A stretch of DNA of 64,000 nucleotides, from contig NZ_RJKL01000001.1 in NCBI RefSeq assembly GCF_003751945.1, forward strand, positions 5,084,001 to 5,148,000. Reading direction: 5' to 3'. Source of the DNA: Couchioplanes caeruleus. Its GTDB lineage: Bacteria; Actinomycetota; Actinomycetes; Mycobacteriales; Micromonosporaceae. This document shows, piece after piece, positions 42,116 to 49,856 of this stretch. The notes beneath the pieces were generated by a model. It made no database searches. It saw only the letters and a program-made list of their open reading frames with translations, and was not told where the DNA came from. Numbering within the stretch: position 1 is the first letter of the stretch; every line of letters starts with the position of its first letter. Both the position numbers and the translations under genes were made by a program.

Positions 42116-43124
42116 CGGCCTCGCCGCCACGCTGGATCTCGATCTGGCCGGAGTCCTCGAGCGAGCGGATCACCGAGACGATCTTCTGCTGCGACTCCTC
42201 GACCATCCGCACCTTGACCGGGCCCATGAGGTCCATCTCCTCCAGGAGGTTGTCCCGGCCGCGCTCGGACAGGTTGCTGGTGACCTTGTTGCGGACCTCG
42301 TCGTTGACGCCCTTGAGGGCGGTGGCGAGGTCGGAGGGCTCGACCTGGCGCAGCACGAGCTGCACCGACCGGTCGTCGAGGTTGACGATGTCCTCGAACA
42401 TGAACATCCGCCGGCGGATCTCCTCGGCGATCTCCGGGCTGCGGGCCTCCAGCGCCTCGAGGATGAGCCGCTCGGTGGTGCGGTCGGCGCGGTTGATGAT
42501 GTCGACCAGTGGCCCCAGGCCGCCGACCGTGGACAGCTGGTCGGGCTGCAGCACCGTGGAGAGCTTGCGCTGCAGGGCCATCTCGACCTGACGGATCACG
42601 TCCGGACTGGTCCGGTCCATGACCGCGATCCGGTGAGCCACGTCCGACTGCACCTCGGGCGCGAGGCCGGACAGGATCGAGGAGGCCAGCGCCGAGGGGA
42701 TGTGCGCCAGCACCAGGGCGATGGTCTGCGGGTGCTCGTGCTGGACATACGAGAGCAACTGCCGGGGATCGGCGTGGCTGAGGAAGTTGAACGGCATGTC
42801 GGTCATCGACGCCTGGAGCCGGTCCAGGATGAGCGCGGCCCGCTCACTGCCGAGCGACGCCTCGAGCAGCTCCCGGGCGTAGGCCATGCCGCCCGCGCCG
42901 GCGTGCTTGGTCGTGGCCATGGCGTAGAACTCGTCGATGACGTCGCTGACCACGTCGGGTTCGAGCTTGCCGAGCCGGGCGATCTCGGCCGAGAGCTCCT
43001 CGACCTCGTTCTCCTTCATGTTGGCCAGGACCTTGGCCGAGGCTTCCTTGCCCATGCGCACCAGCAGGATGGCTGCCTTGCGCAGACCGGTCATCGACGC
43101 CGTACTCAGCGCGGGTGTGGACAA
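42099..43124 (-). CDS. fliG: Flagellar motor switch protein FliG
   Basis: A 341-residue rotor protein that contacts MotA and FliM. The N-terminal LRKAAILLVRMGKEASAKVL binds FliF. The EHPQTIALVLAHI motif (about residue 130) is the FliM-binding EHPQ site. The C-terminal torque helix contains the charged DDRSVQLVLRQVEPSDLATA. The start is TTG at 43124 behind AAGGAGGA. Confidence 0.95.
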   Translation of the reverse strand: MSTPALSTASMTGLRKAAILLVRMGKEASAKVLANMKENEVEELSAEIARLGKLEPDVVSDVIDEFYAMATTKHAGAGGMAYARELLEASLGSERAALILDRLQASMTDMPFNFLSHADPRQLLSYVQHEHPQTIALVLAHIPSALASSILSGLAPEVQSDVAHRIAVMDRTSPDVIRQVEMALQRKLSTVLQPDQLSTVGGLGPLVDIINRADRTTERLILEALEARSPEIAEEIRRRMFMFEDIVNLDDRSVQLVLRQVEPSDLATALKGVNDEVRNKVTSNLSERGRDNLLEEMDLMGPVKVRMVEESQQKIVSVIRSLEDSGQIEIQRGGEADELVV

Positions 43125-43167
43125 TGCGGTTCCTCCTTGAACCAGGGGGTGGGGCTCGTCGGATCAG

Positions 43168-44763
43168 TCAGCGCCCGGCGCCCAGCCATCCGCGCAGCAG
43201 TGCGGCCATCTCCTCCGGCTGGTCCTGGACCATCTGCTCGATCTCGCGCTGGCGGCCCTCGAGCTCCTCGTAGCTGACGTTCGCGGCCTCGATCGCTGGC
43301 GACGGGATCGCCGCGTTCAGCTCGGCCAGGCGCTGTGCCTCCAGGGCGGCCTGCATGTCCTCGAGGTGCTTGAGCTCGGCCGGGGTCAGCGCCTTGCGCT
43401 TCTTCTGCTTCCGGCTCCAGCGCCAGGCGAGGAAGATCAGGAAGAGGACGGCCAGGGCCATCGCCGCCGTCTTGATCAGCGAGCTCTGCTTCGCGCTCTG
43501 CTCCGCGGCGGCCGAGGCGGCCAGGGCATCCTTGGCGGCGGTGGCGGCGCTGGTGTCGAAAGCCATCGCGCTGACCGCGATCGTGTCGCCCCGGGTCGGG
43601 TCGATGCCGGCCGCGGCGCTGACGAGCTGCTGCACGTCTGCCTGGTTCACCGCACCCGCGGTGGTGGCGTCAAGCAGCACGGCGACGTTGAGCCGCTTGA
43701 TGCCGCCGGGGGCGCTGTTGCGGGCCTCGGTGGTCTTGTTGACGGCGTTGTTGCGCACGACGTTGCTGTTCTCGTACTGACCGCCGCTCGCGGTACCGGC
43801 GTTGGGCACCTGGATGTTGTCCGGGCCGAGCACGCCACCGGTGCCGGTGCCGTTGCCGTTGTACGCCTCGCGGCTGATGCTCTCCGACAGCGCGGCCACG
43901 TTCGGGTCCGAGGAGTACGTCTCCGTGGTGGTCTGGGTCTGGTCGAAGTCCAGCTCGGCGGTGGTGGTGACCACGGCGTGGCCCGGCCCGACCACGGCGT
44001 CGAGCATGTTCTGCAACGACTGGTTCAGACGGTTCTGGAAGGCGACGGTCTGCGAGTCGGCGCCGCTGTCCCCGCCGGTGGCCACGGCCTGGCCGCCGCC
44101 GGTCGAGAGGATCTTGCCGTCCGCGCCGGCCACGGTGACGTTGGTCGGGTCGAGGCCCTCCACGCTCGAGGCGACGAGGTGCACGATCGCCTGGACGGTC
44201 TGGTTCGACAGCGGTTTGCTGGCAGACGACTGCACCAGCACCGAGGCGGTGGTCTTGTTCTCGTCGTCGGCGAAGACGTCCTTCTGCGGAATCACCAAAT
44301 TGACGGTCGCCGCTTCGACGCCGTCAATCGCCTTGATGGTGTTCGCCAGCTCGCCTTGCAGGGCCCGCTGGTAATTCGTGTGCTGCATGAAGTCGCTGGT
44401 GGTGATGCCCTGTTGGTCGAGCAGCGCGTAGCCGGTCTCCGATTCCCCGGGCAGGCCCTCGCCGGACAACTGCAGGCGCAGGTCGTACACCTGGTCCTGC
44501 GGCACCATGATGGTGGTGCCGCCGTTGGCCAGTTCGTACGGCGTGCTGGACTTCTGCAGCGACTCGACGATCGCGCTGGCGTCCTTGCTCGACAGGTTGC
44601 TGAACAGTGCGGAGTACGACGGCTTCGAGGCCCAGGTGGCGAAGAAGTAGCCGCCGATGGCGAGGGCGAGCACCGTCGCGATCGTGACGGCCTTCTGTCC
44701 CGGGGTGAAGGACTTGAAGGTGTCGCCGACCTTGCGTACGGGCGCGGGGAGACGGTCCGTCAT
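43168..44763 (-). CDS. fliF: Flagellar MS-ring protein FliF
   Basis: A 531-residue protein forming the MS ring. Two membrane helices (about residues 25-43 and 425-445) bracket a periplasmic region with ring-building domains (SALFSNLSSKDASAIVESLQ; DQVYDLRLQLSGEGLP). The C-terminal cytoplasmic tail, which binds FliG, ends in PEEMAALLRGWLGAGR. It lies directly after fliE with one base between. Confidence 0.95.
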   Translation of the reverse strand: MTDRLPAPVRKVGDTFKSFTPGQKAVTIATVLALAIGGYFFATWASKPSYSALFSNLSSKDASAIVESLQKSSTPYELANGGTTIMVPQDQVYDLRLQLSGEGLPGESETGYALLDQQGITTSDFMQHTNYQRALQGELANTIKAIDGVEAATVNLVIPQKDVFADDENKTTASVLVQSSASKPLSNQTVQAIVHLVASSVEGLDPTNVTVAGADGKILSTGGGQAVATGGDSGADSQTVAFQNRLNQSLQNMLDAVVGPGHAVVTTTAELDFDQTQTTTETYSSDPNVAALSESISREAYNGNGTGTGGVLGPDNIQVPNAGTASGGQYENSNVVRNNAVNKTTEARNSAPGGIKRLNVAVLLDATTAGAVNQADVQQLVSAAAGIDPTRGDTIAVSAMAFDTSAATAAKDALAASAAAEQSAKQSSLIKTAAMALAVLFLIFLAWRWSRKQKKRKALTPAELKHLEDMQAALEAQRLAELNAAIPSPAIEAANVSYEELEGRQREIEQMVQDQPEEMAALLRGWLGAGR

Positions 44764-44764
44764 T

Positions 44765-45109
44765 TTAGGCCTGCATTCTCATGATTTCCTGGAAGGCCTC
44801 GACGGCCTTGTTCCGGATCGCCATGGTGAGCTGGAGGCCGAGGGCGGCCTCGGTGGACGCCATGGTGTACTGCGCGGGGTCCTGGAGCGTGCCGTTGGCT
44901 ACCTGCACGGCCAGGTCGCCCGCCTTGGTCTGGGATTCCTGCACGCTCTCCAGACCCTTGGACAACATGCTGGCGAAGTCGGAGTTCGGTCCGCTGACCT
45001 GCTCGGTGCCGGCGAGCCCGCCGGCACCCGAGACCCCGCTCACGCCGCTGACCCCGCCGACGCCGGTCAGGCCGCCGACGGCGCCGAGCGCACCGATCGG
45101 GGAGGTCAT
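44765..45109 (-). CDS. fliE: Flagellar MS-ring/rod adapter FliE
   Basis: A 114-residue adapter joining the MS ring to the rod. The conserved C-terminal half (SDFASMLSKGLESVQESQTK, then MAIRNKAVEAFQEIMRMQA) is FliE. The first 40 residues are a Gly/Val/Ser repeat (GVSGVSGVSG), longer than usual and probably flexible. The start ATG at 45109 has GGGGAGG upstream and lies 2 bases from the flgC stop. Confidence 0.93.
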   Translation of the reverse strand: MTSPIGALGAVGGLTGVGGVSGVSGVSGAGGLAGTEQVSGPNSDFASMLSKGLESVQESQTKAGDLAVQVANGTLQDPAQYTMASTEAALGLQLTMAIRNKAVEAFQEIMRMQA

Positions 45110-45111
45110 GA

Positions 45112-45507
45112 TCAGCCCTTCCCGAGGTTGATCGCGGCCTGGTATGACTCCCGCGCCCGGTCGACGACCGACAGGTTCGCCTGGTACGAGCGCTGCGCCA
45201 TCATCATCTGAGCCATCTGGCTGCCGAGGTCGATGTCCGGGCGGCGCACGTAGCCCTCGGTGTCGGCCAGCGGGTTGTCGGGCTCGTAGGAGAGCCGGCC
45301 CTCGGCGCTGCCCAGGGCGATGCCGCCGACCTGGGCGCCGTTGCCGTCCTGCGCCTCCTGGGCCACGACGTAGCGGGCCTGGAAGGCGTTCTCGGACGTC
45401 CGGCTGACATTGTCGATGTTGGCGATGTTGTCCGACACGGCGTCGAGCCACTTGCGGTACACGGTCACGCCGGTTGCGGCCGTACCGATCGCGTTGAAGG
45501 TGCTCAT
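45112..45507 (-). CDS. flgC: Flagellar proximal rod protein FlgC
   Basis: A 131-residue rod subunit with the N-terminal rod motif (YRKWLDAVSDNIANIDNV) and a C-terminal helix (MAQMMMAQRSYQANLSVVDR). It lies 5 bases after flgB. Confidence 0.95.
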   Translation of the reverse strand: MSTFNAIGTAATGVTVYRKWLDAVSDNIANIDNVSRTSENAFQARYVVAQEAQDGNGAQVGGIALGSAEGRLSYEPDNPLADTEGYVRRPDIDLGSQMAQMMMAQRSYQANLSVVDRARESYQAAINLGKG

Positions 45508-45512
45508 CTAAG

Positions 45513-45860
45513 TCAGGCCCCCTTGATGGCGTCGCGGATCAGGCTGTACTTGCCGTCGAGAGCGCGGATGGTGAGCTGGTAGCGCATCGTGGTGTCGATG
45601 TGCGAGAGCGTCTCCTCGTCCAGGTTGACGTTGTTGCCGTTGAGGCGCGTCGGCTCAAGCGAGTTGTGCACGCTCGGCGCGACCGTCGAGGGCGACTGGC
45701 CGTGAGCGACGGCGCTGCTGAGCGCCTCCTCGAACTTGACCTTACGAGCCCGATAGCCGGGGGTCTCGATATTGGCGATGTTGTTGGCGATGGCGTTCTG
45801 CCGGGCGGACAAGCCCGCTACTGCGACGCGGAGCGAGGACGATGCGACGTCATCGAACAC
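45513..45860 (-). CDS. flgB: Flagellar proximal rod protein FlgB
   Basis: A 115-residue rod subunit with SARQNAIANNIANIETPGYRAR-type N-terminal sequence (about 20-40) and a C-terminal helix (MRYQLTIRALDGKYSLIRDA). It is the first gene of the long flgB-flgE unit. The start is GTG at 45860 behind GGGAAGGAAC. Confidence 0.95.
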   Translation of the reverse strand: MFDDVASSSLRVAVAGLSARQNAIANNIANIETPGYRARKVKFEEALSSAVAHGQSPSTVAPSVHNSLEPTRLNGNNVNLDEETLSHIDTTMRYQLTIRALDGKYSLIRDAIKGA

Positions 45861-45936
45861 GGATGTGTTCCTTCCCAGTGGTGCGGGGCGCCGGTCCTTG
45901 GCTTGCTGGCCGAGCAGTCCTTTGCTCGTACCTTTT

Positions 45937-45964
45937 GCTTCGGCCCGTCCTGCGATCCGCTGAG
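45937..45964 (-). promoter_or_regulatory. Flagellar-type promoter element before flgB
   Basis: Minus strand: CTCA (45964-45961), 16 bases, GCCGAAGC (45944-45937), about 77 bases before flgB. It would drive flgB to flgE, a unit of twelve genes. Confidence 0.65.
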
Positions 45965-45997
45965 CATGGAACGGTTGCTGACCGGTTGCACACGAAA

Positions 45998-46031
45998 GGA
46001 ACCCGGCGCCCTCGAGGGGGCACCGGGTTCC
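45998..46031 (-). terminator. Terminator after the fliD-fliS-unknown unit
   Basis: GGAACCCGG (45998-46006) pairs with CCGGGTTCC (46023-46031), with an inner GCCC/GGGC extension. On the minus strand TTTCGTG follows. It lies 22 bases past the stop of the small gene at 46053. Confidence 0.75.
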
Positions 46032-46052
46032 GGTGTCGATGATGCTGCTGGG

Positions 46053-46376
46053 TCACATGGCGCAGTCGATGTAGGTGGGCACCTGCTTGCCCGGAGTGCC
46101 GACCTCCACCCGTGAGGCGAAGGCCGTCTGCCGGCGGTTGGCGGTGATCGCCAGGGCCGCCGCCTTCGCCGCCTCGAGCTGGCGGGTCAGGATGAAGTCT
46201 GCGCGGGGCTTCAGGTCCAGCGGGAGAGGTCCGAGTCCCGCCGGCGGTTCCCACGGCTTCGCGAGCGGCAGTTCCTGGGTGCGATGGTCGTTCGAGATCA
46301 TCCGCTCGACGTCCTCGACGTCCGCTTCCAGCTCGTCGAGCGCCGCGATCCAGGCTTGCCGCCACTGGTCGGCCAT
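46053..46376 (-). CDS. Small unknown protein after fliS, possible FliT-type chaperone
   Basis: A 107-residue protein with a helical N-terminal half (WIAALDELEADVEDVERMI) and a Pro-rich turn near residue 42. A second helical block (RQLEAAKAAALAI) follows, and the protein ends in DCAM. It lies 6 bases after fliS, where many clusters encode FliT or another small secretion chaperone. Sequence similarity to FliT is not evident. It is the last gene of the fliD unit. Confidence 0.65.
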   Translation of the reverse strand: MADQWRQAWIAALDELEADVEDVERMISNDHRTQELPLAKPWEPPAGLGPLPLDLKPRADFILTRQLEAAKAAALAITANRRQTAFASRVEVGTPGKQVPTYIDCAM

Positions 46377-46382
46377 GGCGGA

Positions 46383-46775
46383 TCAGCCCTCTGCCGCCGC
46401 GACGGCCAGTGCCGCCTCGCGCCAGGTGTCCCGCAAGGGCTCCATCAGGCTCTTGATCGACGAGACCTTCTCCGCGTCGCCGCGCACGTTCGCGTTGACC
46501 AGCTCCGTCTGCGCGAAGGTGTAGAGCGCGGCCAGGTCCTTGGCACCCTCCCAGGCGTCTACGTTCAGCGTCACCTGAAGCTCGGTGACGATGTCCTGAG
46601 CGTGCTTCAGGTGCGTATTGGCCTCGGGCCGGTCGCCGGCGACCAGCGCCTCCTCGCCGCGGACGAGGTCCATGACCAGGCGGTCGAAGAGCATCAGCAG
46701 CAGCTTGGCCGGCGAGGCCGTCGCGGTGGAGTCGGCGAGATAGCGCTCGCGCATGGCCGGTGAAAGGTTGGTCAT
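46383..46775 (-). CDS. fliS: Flagellin export chaperone FliS
   Basis: A 130-residue helical chaperone that holds flagellin's C-terminus before export. The N-terminal MRERYLADSTATASPAKLLL and LFDRLVMDLVRGEEAL are typical. It follows fliD by 14 bases and belongs to the same unit. Confidence 0.93.
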   Translation of the reverse strand: MTNLSPAMRERYLADSTATASPAKLLLMLFDRLVMDLVRGEEALVAGDRPEANTHLKHAQDIVTELQVTLNVDAWEGAKDLAALYTFAQTELVNANVRGDAEKVSSIKSLMEPLRDTWREAALAVAAAEG

Positions 46776-46789
46776 GGGGTGAGCTCCGC

Positions 46790-48262
46790 TCAGCCGAGGC
46801 CGGCGAGCTGACTCGCCAGCCAGGAGGACTGTTGCTGCATCTTGCCGAGGGCGACCTCGAGACCGGAGAACTGCTTCTGCAACGCCAACTTACGCATCTC
46901 CAGCCGGACGTCCCATTCGCTTACTTGATCGTTGAGTCGACTGATGGTGTTGTTGTTGCGCTCGATGAGCGCCTGCATGGTGCCCTTTGTGGGCTTGGTG
47001 GGGTTGGTGGGGTCGACGACGCCCACGCTGGCGATCAGCCCGAGCGCCTCCATCTTGCGGCCCAGTCCGGCGGCAGTGTCGAAACCCGGGTCGAACTTCC
47101 CGTCGGTCCCGCCGGTCTTTTCCGTGTACGTGTCGAAATACGCCTGCGTCTTGGCCGGATCGGCCTGGTACGCGTCGATGAACTTCTGCTTGTCGAAGGT
47201 GAGCTTGCCGCTGCGGTCGACCGCGACCCCGACATCGCTGTAACTGGCGACGCCGCCGTTCGCGCCGAGCCCGGGGATGCCCCCCGAGACGGCGCCGAGG
47301 ATGTCCTGGGTGAGCTTGCGCATCGCGCTGTCGCCGACCAGTGGGCCGGCCGCTGTCTGACCAGACTTGATCTTGCTCTGGGAGGCGATCTCGGTCAGCG
47401 CCACGTTGGCGTTGTCGATCAGGGCCTGCACCTTGGCGGCGATGCCCTCGGCGTCGGCGGCGACGTCGATGGTCACCGCCGGGTCGGTGGCCGCCTGCGC
47501 CCTGACGGCAGTCACGGTGACACCCGGCAGCACATCGGCGAAAGTGTTCGTCGCGGACGTGATGGAGTACGCGGTGGTGGTGAGATCGCTGGGGTCGCCG
47601 ACCGTGATCTGAGCATCGGTGCCGTTGACCGTGACTGTGGGGTCGGTCAGGCTGAGGCCGGTCGGCGTTCCTGCGGCGGTCATCGCGGCGGCACCGGCGG
47701 CTCCGCTGTCCTTGGCGGTGAGCTGCAGTGTGTACTTACCCGCTCCGATCTGCACGGCTGCGGCCTTGTAGGCGACGTTGGCCTCAGCGTTGATTGCGGC
47801 AACCACAGACTGGAGCGACTTGTCCGCCGGGTTGAGCGTCTTGGTGGTGCCGTCCTTGAGCTTCACGTCGAACGTGCTGCCCGCCAGGACCGGCGATCCT
47901 GTGGCATCGCTGGCAGAGCTGACCGCCGAAGCGGCGGAGAAGGTCAGGACGTGCGTCGACGCGAGCTTGTCGACATGGAAGCTGAGCGAGCCCGCGCCGG
48001 CCCCCGCCGCCGCCGAGACCACGGCGGCGGTGGAGTTCGAGGTGGCCTTCATGCCGCCCCAGGTGGTGGAGCTCCCCAGGGCGTTGGCCGCGGACACCAG
48101 GCTGGACAGCCTGCTGTTCACGCTCTGGTAGGCGGCGACCACCTTGTTCGTGGTGGAGATCTTGGTCTTCAGCGCCGTCTGCGGGAGCGCCTCGATCTTC
48201 ATGAGCTGTGCGATCGTGTCGGTCGTGCTCATGCCGGTAACAAGGCCGTCAACACTGGCCAT
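46790..48262 (-). CDS. fliD: Flagellar filament cap protein FliD
   Basis: A 490-residue cap protein that folds flagellin at the tip. FliD_N is seen at the start (VDGLVTGMSTTDTIAQLMKI, then KISTTNKVVAAYQSVNSRLSS-type sequence). The FliD_C coiled coil is near the end (RLNDQVSEWDVRLEMRKLAL; FSGLEVALGKMQQQSSWLAS). The middle is variable. The start ATG at 48262 follows GGAGGGATC. Confidence 0.93.
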   Translation of the reverse strand: MASVDGLVTGMSTTDTIAQLMKIEALPQTALKTKISTTNKVVAAYQSVNSRLSSLVSAANALGSSTTWGGMKATSNSTAAVVSAAAGAGAGSLSFHVDKLASTHVLTFSAASAVSSASDATGSPVLAGSTFDVKLKDGTTKTLNPADKSLQSVVAAINAEANVAYKAAAVQIGAGKYTLQLTAKDSGAAGAAAMTAAGTPTGLSLTDPTVTVNGTDAQITVGDPSDLTTTAYSITSATNTFADVLPGVTVTAVRAQAATDPAVTIDVAADAEGIAAKVQALIDNANVALTEIASQSKIKSGQTAAGPLVGDSAMRKLTQDILGAVSGGIPGLGANGGVASYSDVGVAVDRSGKLTFDKQKFIDAYQADPAKTQAYFDTYTEKTGGTDGKFDPGFDTAAGLGRKMEALGLIASVGVVDPTNPTKPTKGTMQALIERNNNTISRLNDQVSEWDVRLEMRKLALQKQFSGLEVALGKMQQQSSWLASQLAGLG

Positions 48263-48295
48263 GAGGCTGATCCCTCCGTCGGTCGGGCTGTACGT

Positions 48296-48329
48296 GACGG
48301 GCGGCCGGCGATGTCGCCGACCGCCCGTC
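48296..48329 (-). terminator. Hairpin terminator after flagellin gene 1
   Basis: A 16-bp stem, 48296-48311 with 48314-48329, one mismatch. It is the sister of the perfect hairpin after flagellin gene 2. It overlaps the predicted transcript start for fliD, so a fliD transcript would contain only part of the stem. Confidence 0.7.
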
Positions 48330-48357
48330 TATTCGGTTGTCTGTGCGGTTGACTGAG
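48330..48357 (-). promoter_or_regulatory. Weaker flagellar-type promoter element before fliD
   Basis: Minus strand: CTCA (48357-48354), 16 bases, ACCGAATA (48337-48330). One mismatch to the G(C/T)CGA box. It would allow fliD-fliS expression without read-through from the flagellin genes. Confidence 0.45.
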
Positions 48358-48401
48358 CTGTTCCACGGTGATCGTCGCTAGGCGGTTCTCACCGTGTCGG
48401 G

Positions 48402-49532
48402 TCAGCGCAGGAGGGACAGGACGCCCTGCTGCGACTGGTTCGCCTGGGACAGCATCGCGGTGCCGGCCTGGGTGAGGATCTGCGAGCGGGTGAAGGACAT
48501 CATCTCCTGCGCCATGTCGGTGTCGCGGATGCGGCTCTCCGACGCGGACAGGTTCTCCACGGCGACGTTGGCGTTGTTGATGGTGTGCTCGAGCCGGTTC
48601 TGGTAGGCACCGAGCTGCGCCCGAGCGGTCGACACCTGAGAGATCTTGCCGTCCAGGGCGGTGATGGCCGACTGAGCGCTCGTTGCATCCGTGAAGCTCA
48701 GGCCGCTCCGGACGCCGCTGTTGCCGGCGATGCCGAACGTGGCATCCGCGGTTGCCGCGGTGCCGCCACTCACGTCCTTGCCGGTCTTGGACGACACCAC
48801 CAGATTTCCGGTGTCGTCCGTGGACGCCACGAAGTGGTTGTTGAAGTCGTCGTCATTGTTCAACACCACCACCTGGGCGGCCACGTCAGCAGGCGCGGCG
48901 GCGAAGGCCACCGACGCGTCGTTGGTGCCGTCGGTGAAGGTCATCGTGCTACCCATGCCGGGAAGGGCGCCGGTGATCGTGGTCTTGTTCGTGAGGGTGT
49001 CGGCGATGTCCTTGACGTTGGCGGAGGCCAGGTCGACCTCGATCTGGCTGTTGGCGTCGCCGTCGGCGCCGACCTGGAACTTCATCTTGCCGTCGCCGGC
49101 GGCGCCGGCGGTGCCGTCGAGCAGGTTCGTGCCGTTGAAGTTGGTCGAGTTGCCGATCCGCTTCAATTCGTCGTTGAGGCTGCTGACCTCGGTGGCGATG
49201 TTGGCGCGGGCCTCGTCGTTGTTGGAGTCGTTACCCGCCTGCACGCCCAGGTCCCGCATGCGCTGCAGGATCGAGTGCACCTCGTTGAGCGCGCCCTCGG
49301 CGGTCTGCACGACCGAGACGCCGTCCTGCGCGTTGCGGACGGCGACCTTGAGGCCACCGACCTGGCTGCGCAGGCCCTCGCTGATCGCCAGACCGGCGGC
49401 GTCGTCGGCGGCCCGGTTGATCCGGAAGCCCGACGACAGCTTCTCGAGCGACTTCGACATCTGGTTGTCGGAGACCGAGAGGCTGCGGTAGGCGTTCTGG
49501 GCGGCGATGTTCTGGTTGATACGAAGACCCAT
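48402..49532 (-). CDS. fliC: Flagellin, copy 1
   Basis: A 376-residue flagellin. The N-terminal D0/D1 helices (MGLRINQNIAAQNAYRSLSV, SSGFRINRAADDAAGLAISE) and the C-terminal helix (ESRIRDTDMAQEMMSFTRSQ) are canonical. Residues about 175-290 form the variable surface region. The ends are nearly identical to those of copies 2 and 3, while the middle differs. Start ATG follows AAGGAGG. It has its own promoter element, direct repeats and terminator, so each copy is a separate unit. Confidence 0.95.
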   Translation of the reverse strand: MGLRINQNIAAQNAYRSLSVSDNQMSKSLEKLSSGFRINRAADDAAGLAISEGLRSQVGGLKVAVRNAQDGVSVVQTAEGALNEVHSILQRMRDLGVQAGNDSNNDEARANIATEVSSLNDELKRIGNSTNFNGTNLLDGTAGAAGDGKMKFQVGADGDANSQIEVDLASANVKDIADTLTNKTTITGALPGMGSTMTFTDGTNDASVAFAAAPADVAAQVVVLNNDDDFNNHFVASTDDTGNLVVSSKTGKDVSGGTAATADATFGIAGNSGVRSGLSFTDATSAQSAITALDGKISQVSTARAQLGAYQNRLEHTINNANVAVENLSASESRIRDTDMAQEMMSFTRSQILTQAGTAMLSQANQSQQGVLSLLR

Positions 49533-49598
49533 GTGAAGTTCCTCCTTGAGTGGGGTCCTTGACCGGCCCGTCCGTGGACCGTGGTGCTTACGCCATCA

Positions 49599-49626
49599 AT
49601 GTCGACGGGACTGCGCCGATCTTGAG
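49599..49626 (-). promoter_or_regulatory. Flagellar-type promoter of flagellin gene 1
   Basis: Minus strand: CTCA (49626-49623), 16 bases, GTCGACAT (49606-49599). The leader to the ATG is about 60 bases and contains repeated TCAAGGA around the ribosome binding site, a plausible CsrA target. Confidence 0.65.
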
Positions 49627-49671
49627 GAGTATTTGAGATTTCTTCACGCCGGTCTTGAGGAGTGTCTGAGA
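49614..49671. repeat. Two 25-bp direct repeats, 33 bp apart, at flagellin promoter 1
   Basis: Copies at 49614-49638 and 49647-49671 share CGCCG(A/G)TCTTGAGGAGT and TGAGA, differing at three positions. The proximal copy overlaps the -35 box. The 33-bp period is three helical turns, suggesting an activator bound on one DNA face. Confidence 0.7.
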
Positions 49672-49762
49672 TTCCATCCCCGCCGGTCCTGGAAACGCCG
49701 AAACCCGGCGGCCTCAAGTCCTCAAAGAGGCAGGAGGAGTGCCGTCGGTCGGGCTGTAACGT

Positions 49763-49796
49763 GACGGGCGGCCGGCGATGTCGCCGGCCGCCCGTC
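49763..49796 (-). terminator. Hairpin terminator after flagellin gene 2
   Basis: A perfect 16-bp stem, 49763-49778 with 49781-49796, and a 2-base centre, about 60 bases past the copy 2 stop. Confidence 0.75.
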
Positions 49797-49856
49797 TATT
49801 CGGTTGTCTGAGCTATTCCGCGGTGATCGTCGCTAGGCGGTTCTCACCGTGTCGGG

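Larger units (their letters stand above)
49533..49856. other. Intergenic region between flagellin genes 1 and 2
   Basis: This 324-base gap holds no gene. From low to high coordinates it contains the leader, promoter and direct repeats of copy 1. A degenerate copy of the flgN promoter region follows (49702-49748, CTCA-N16-GCCGT). A stretch resembling the sequence upstream of fliD (about 49741-49775) and the terminator of copy 2 complete it. Confidence 0.7.
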
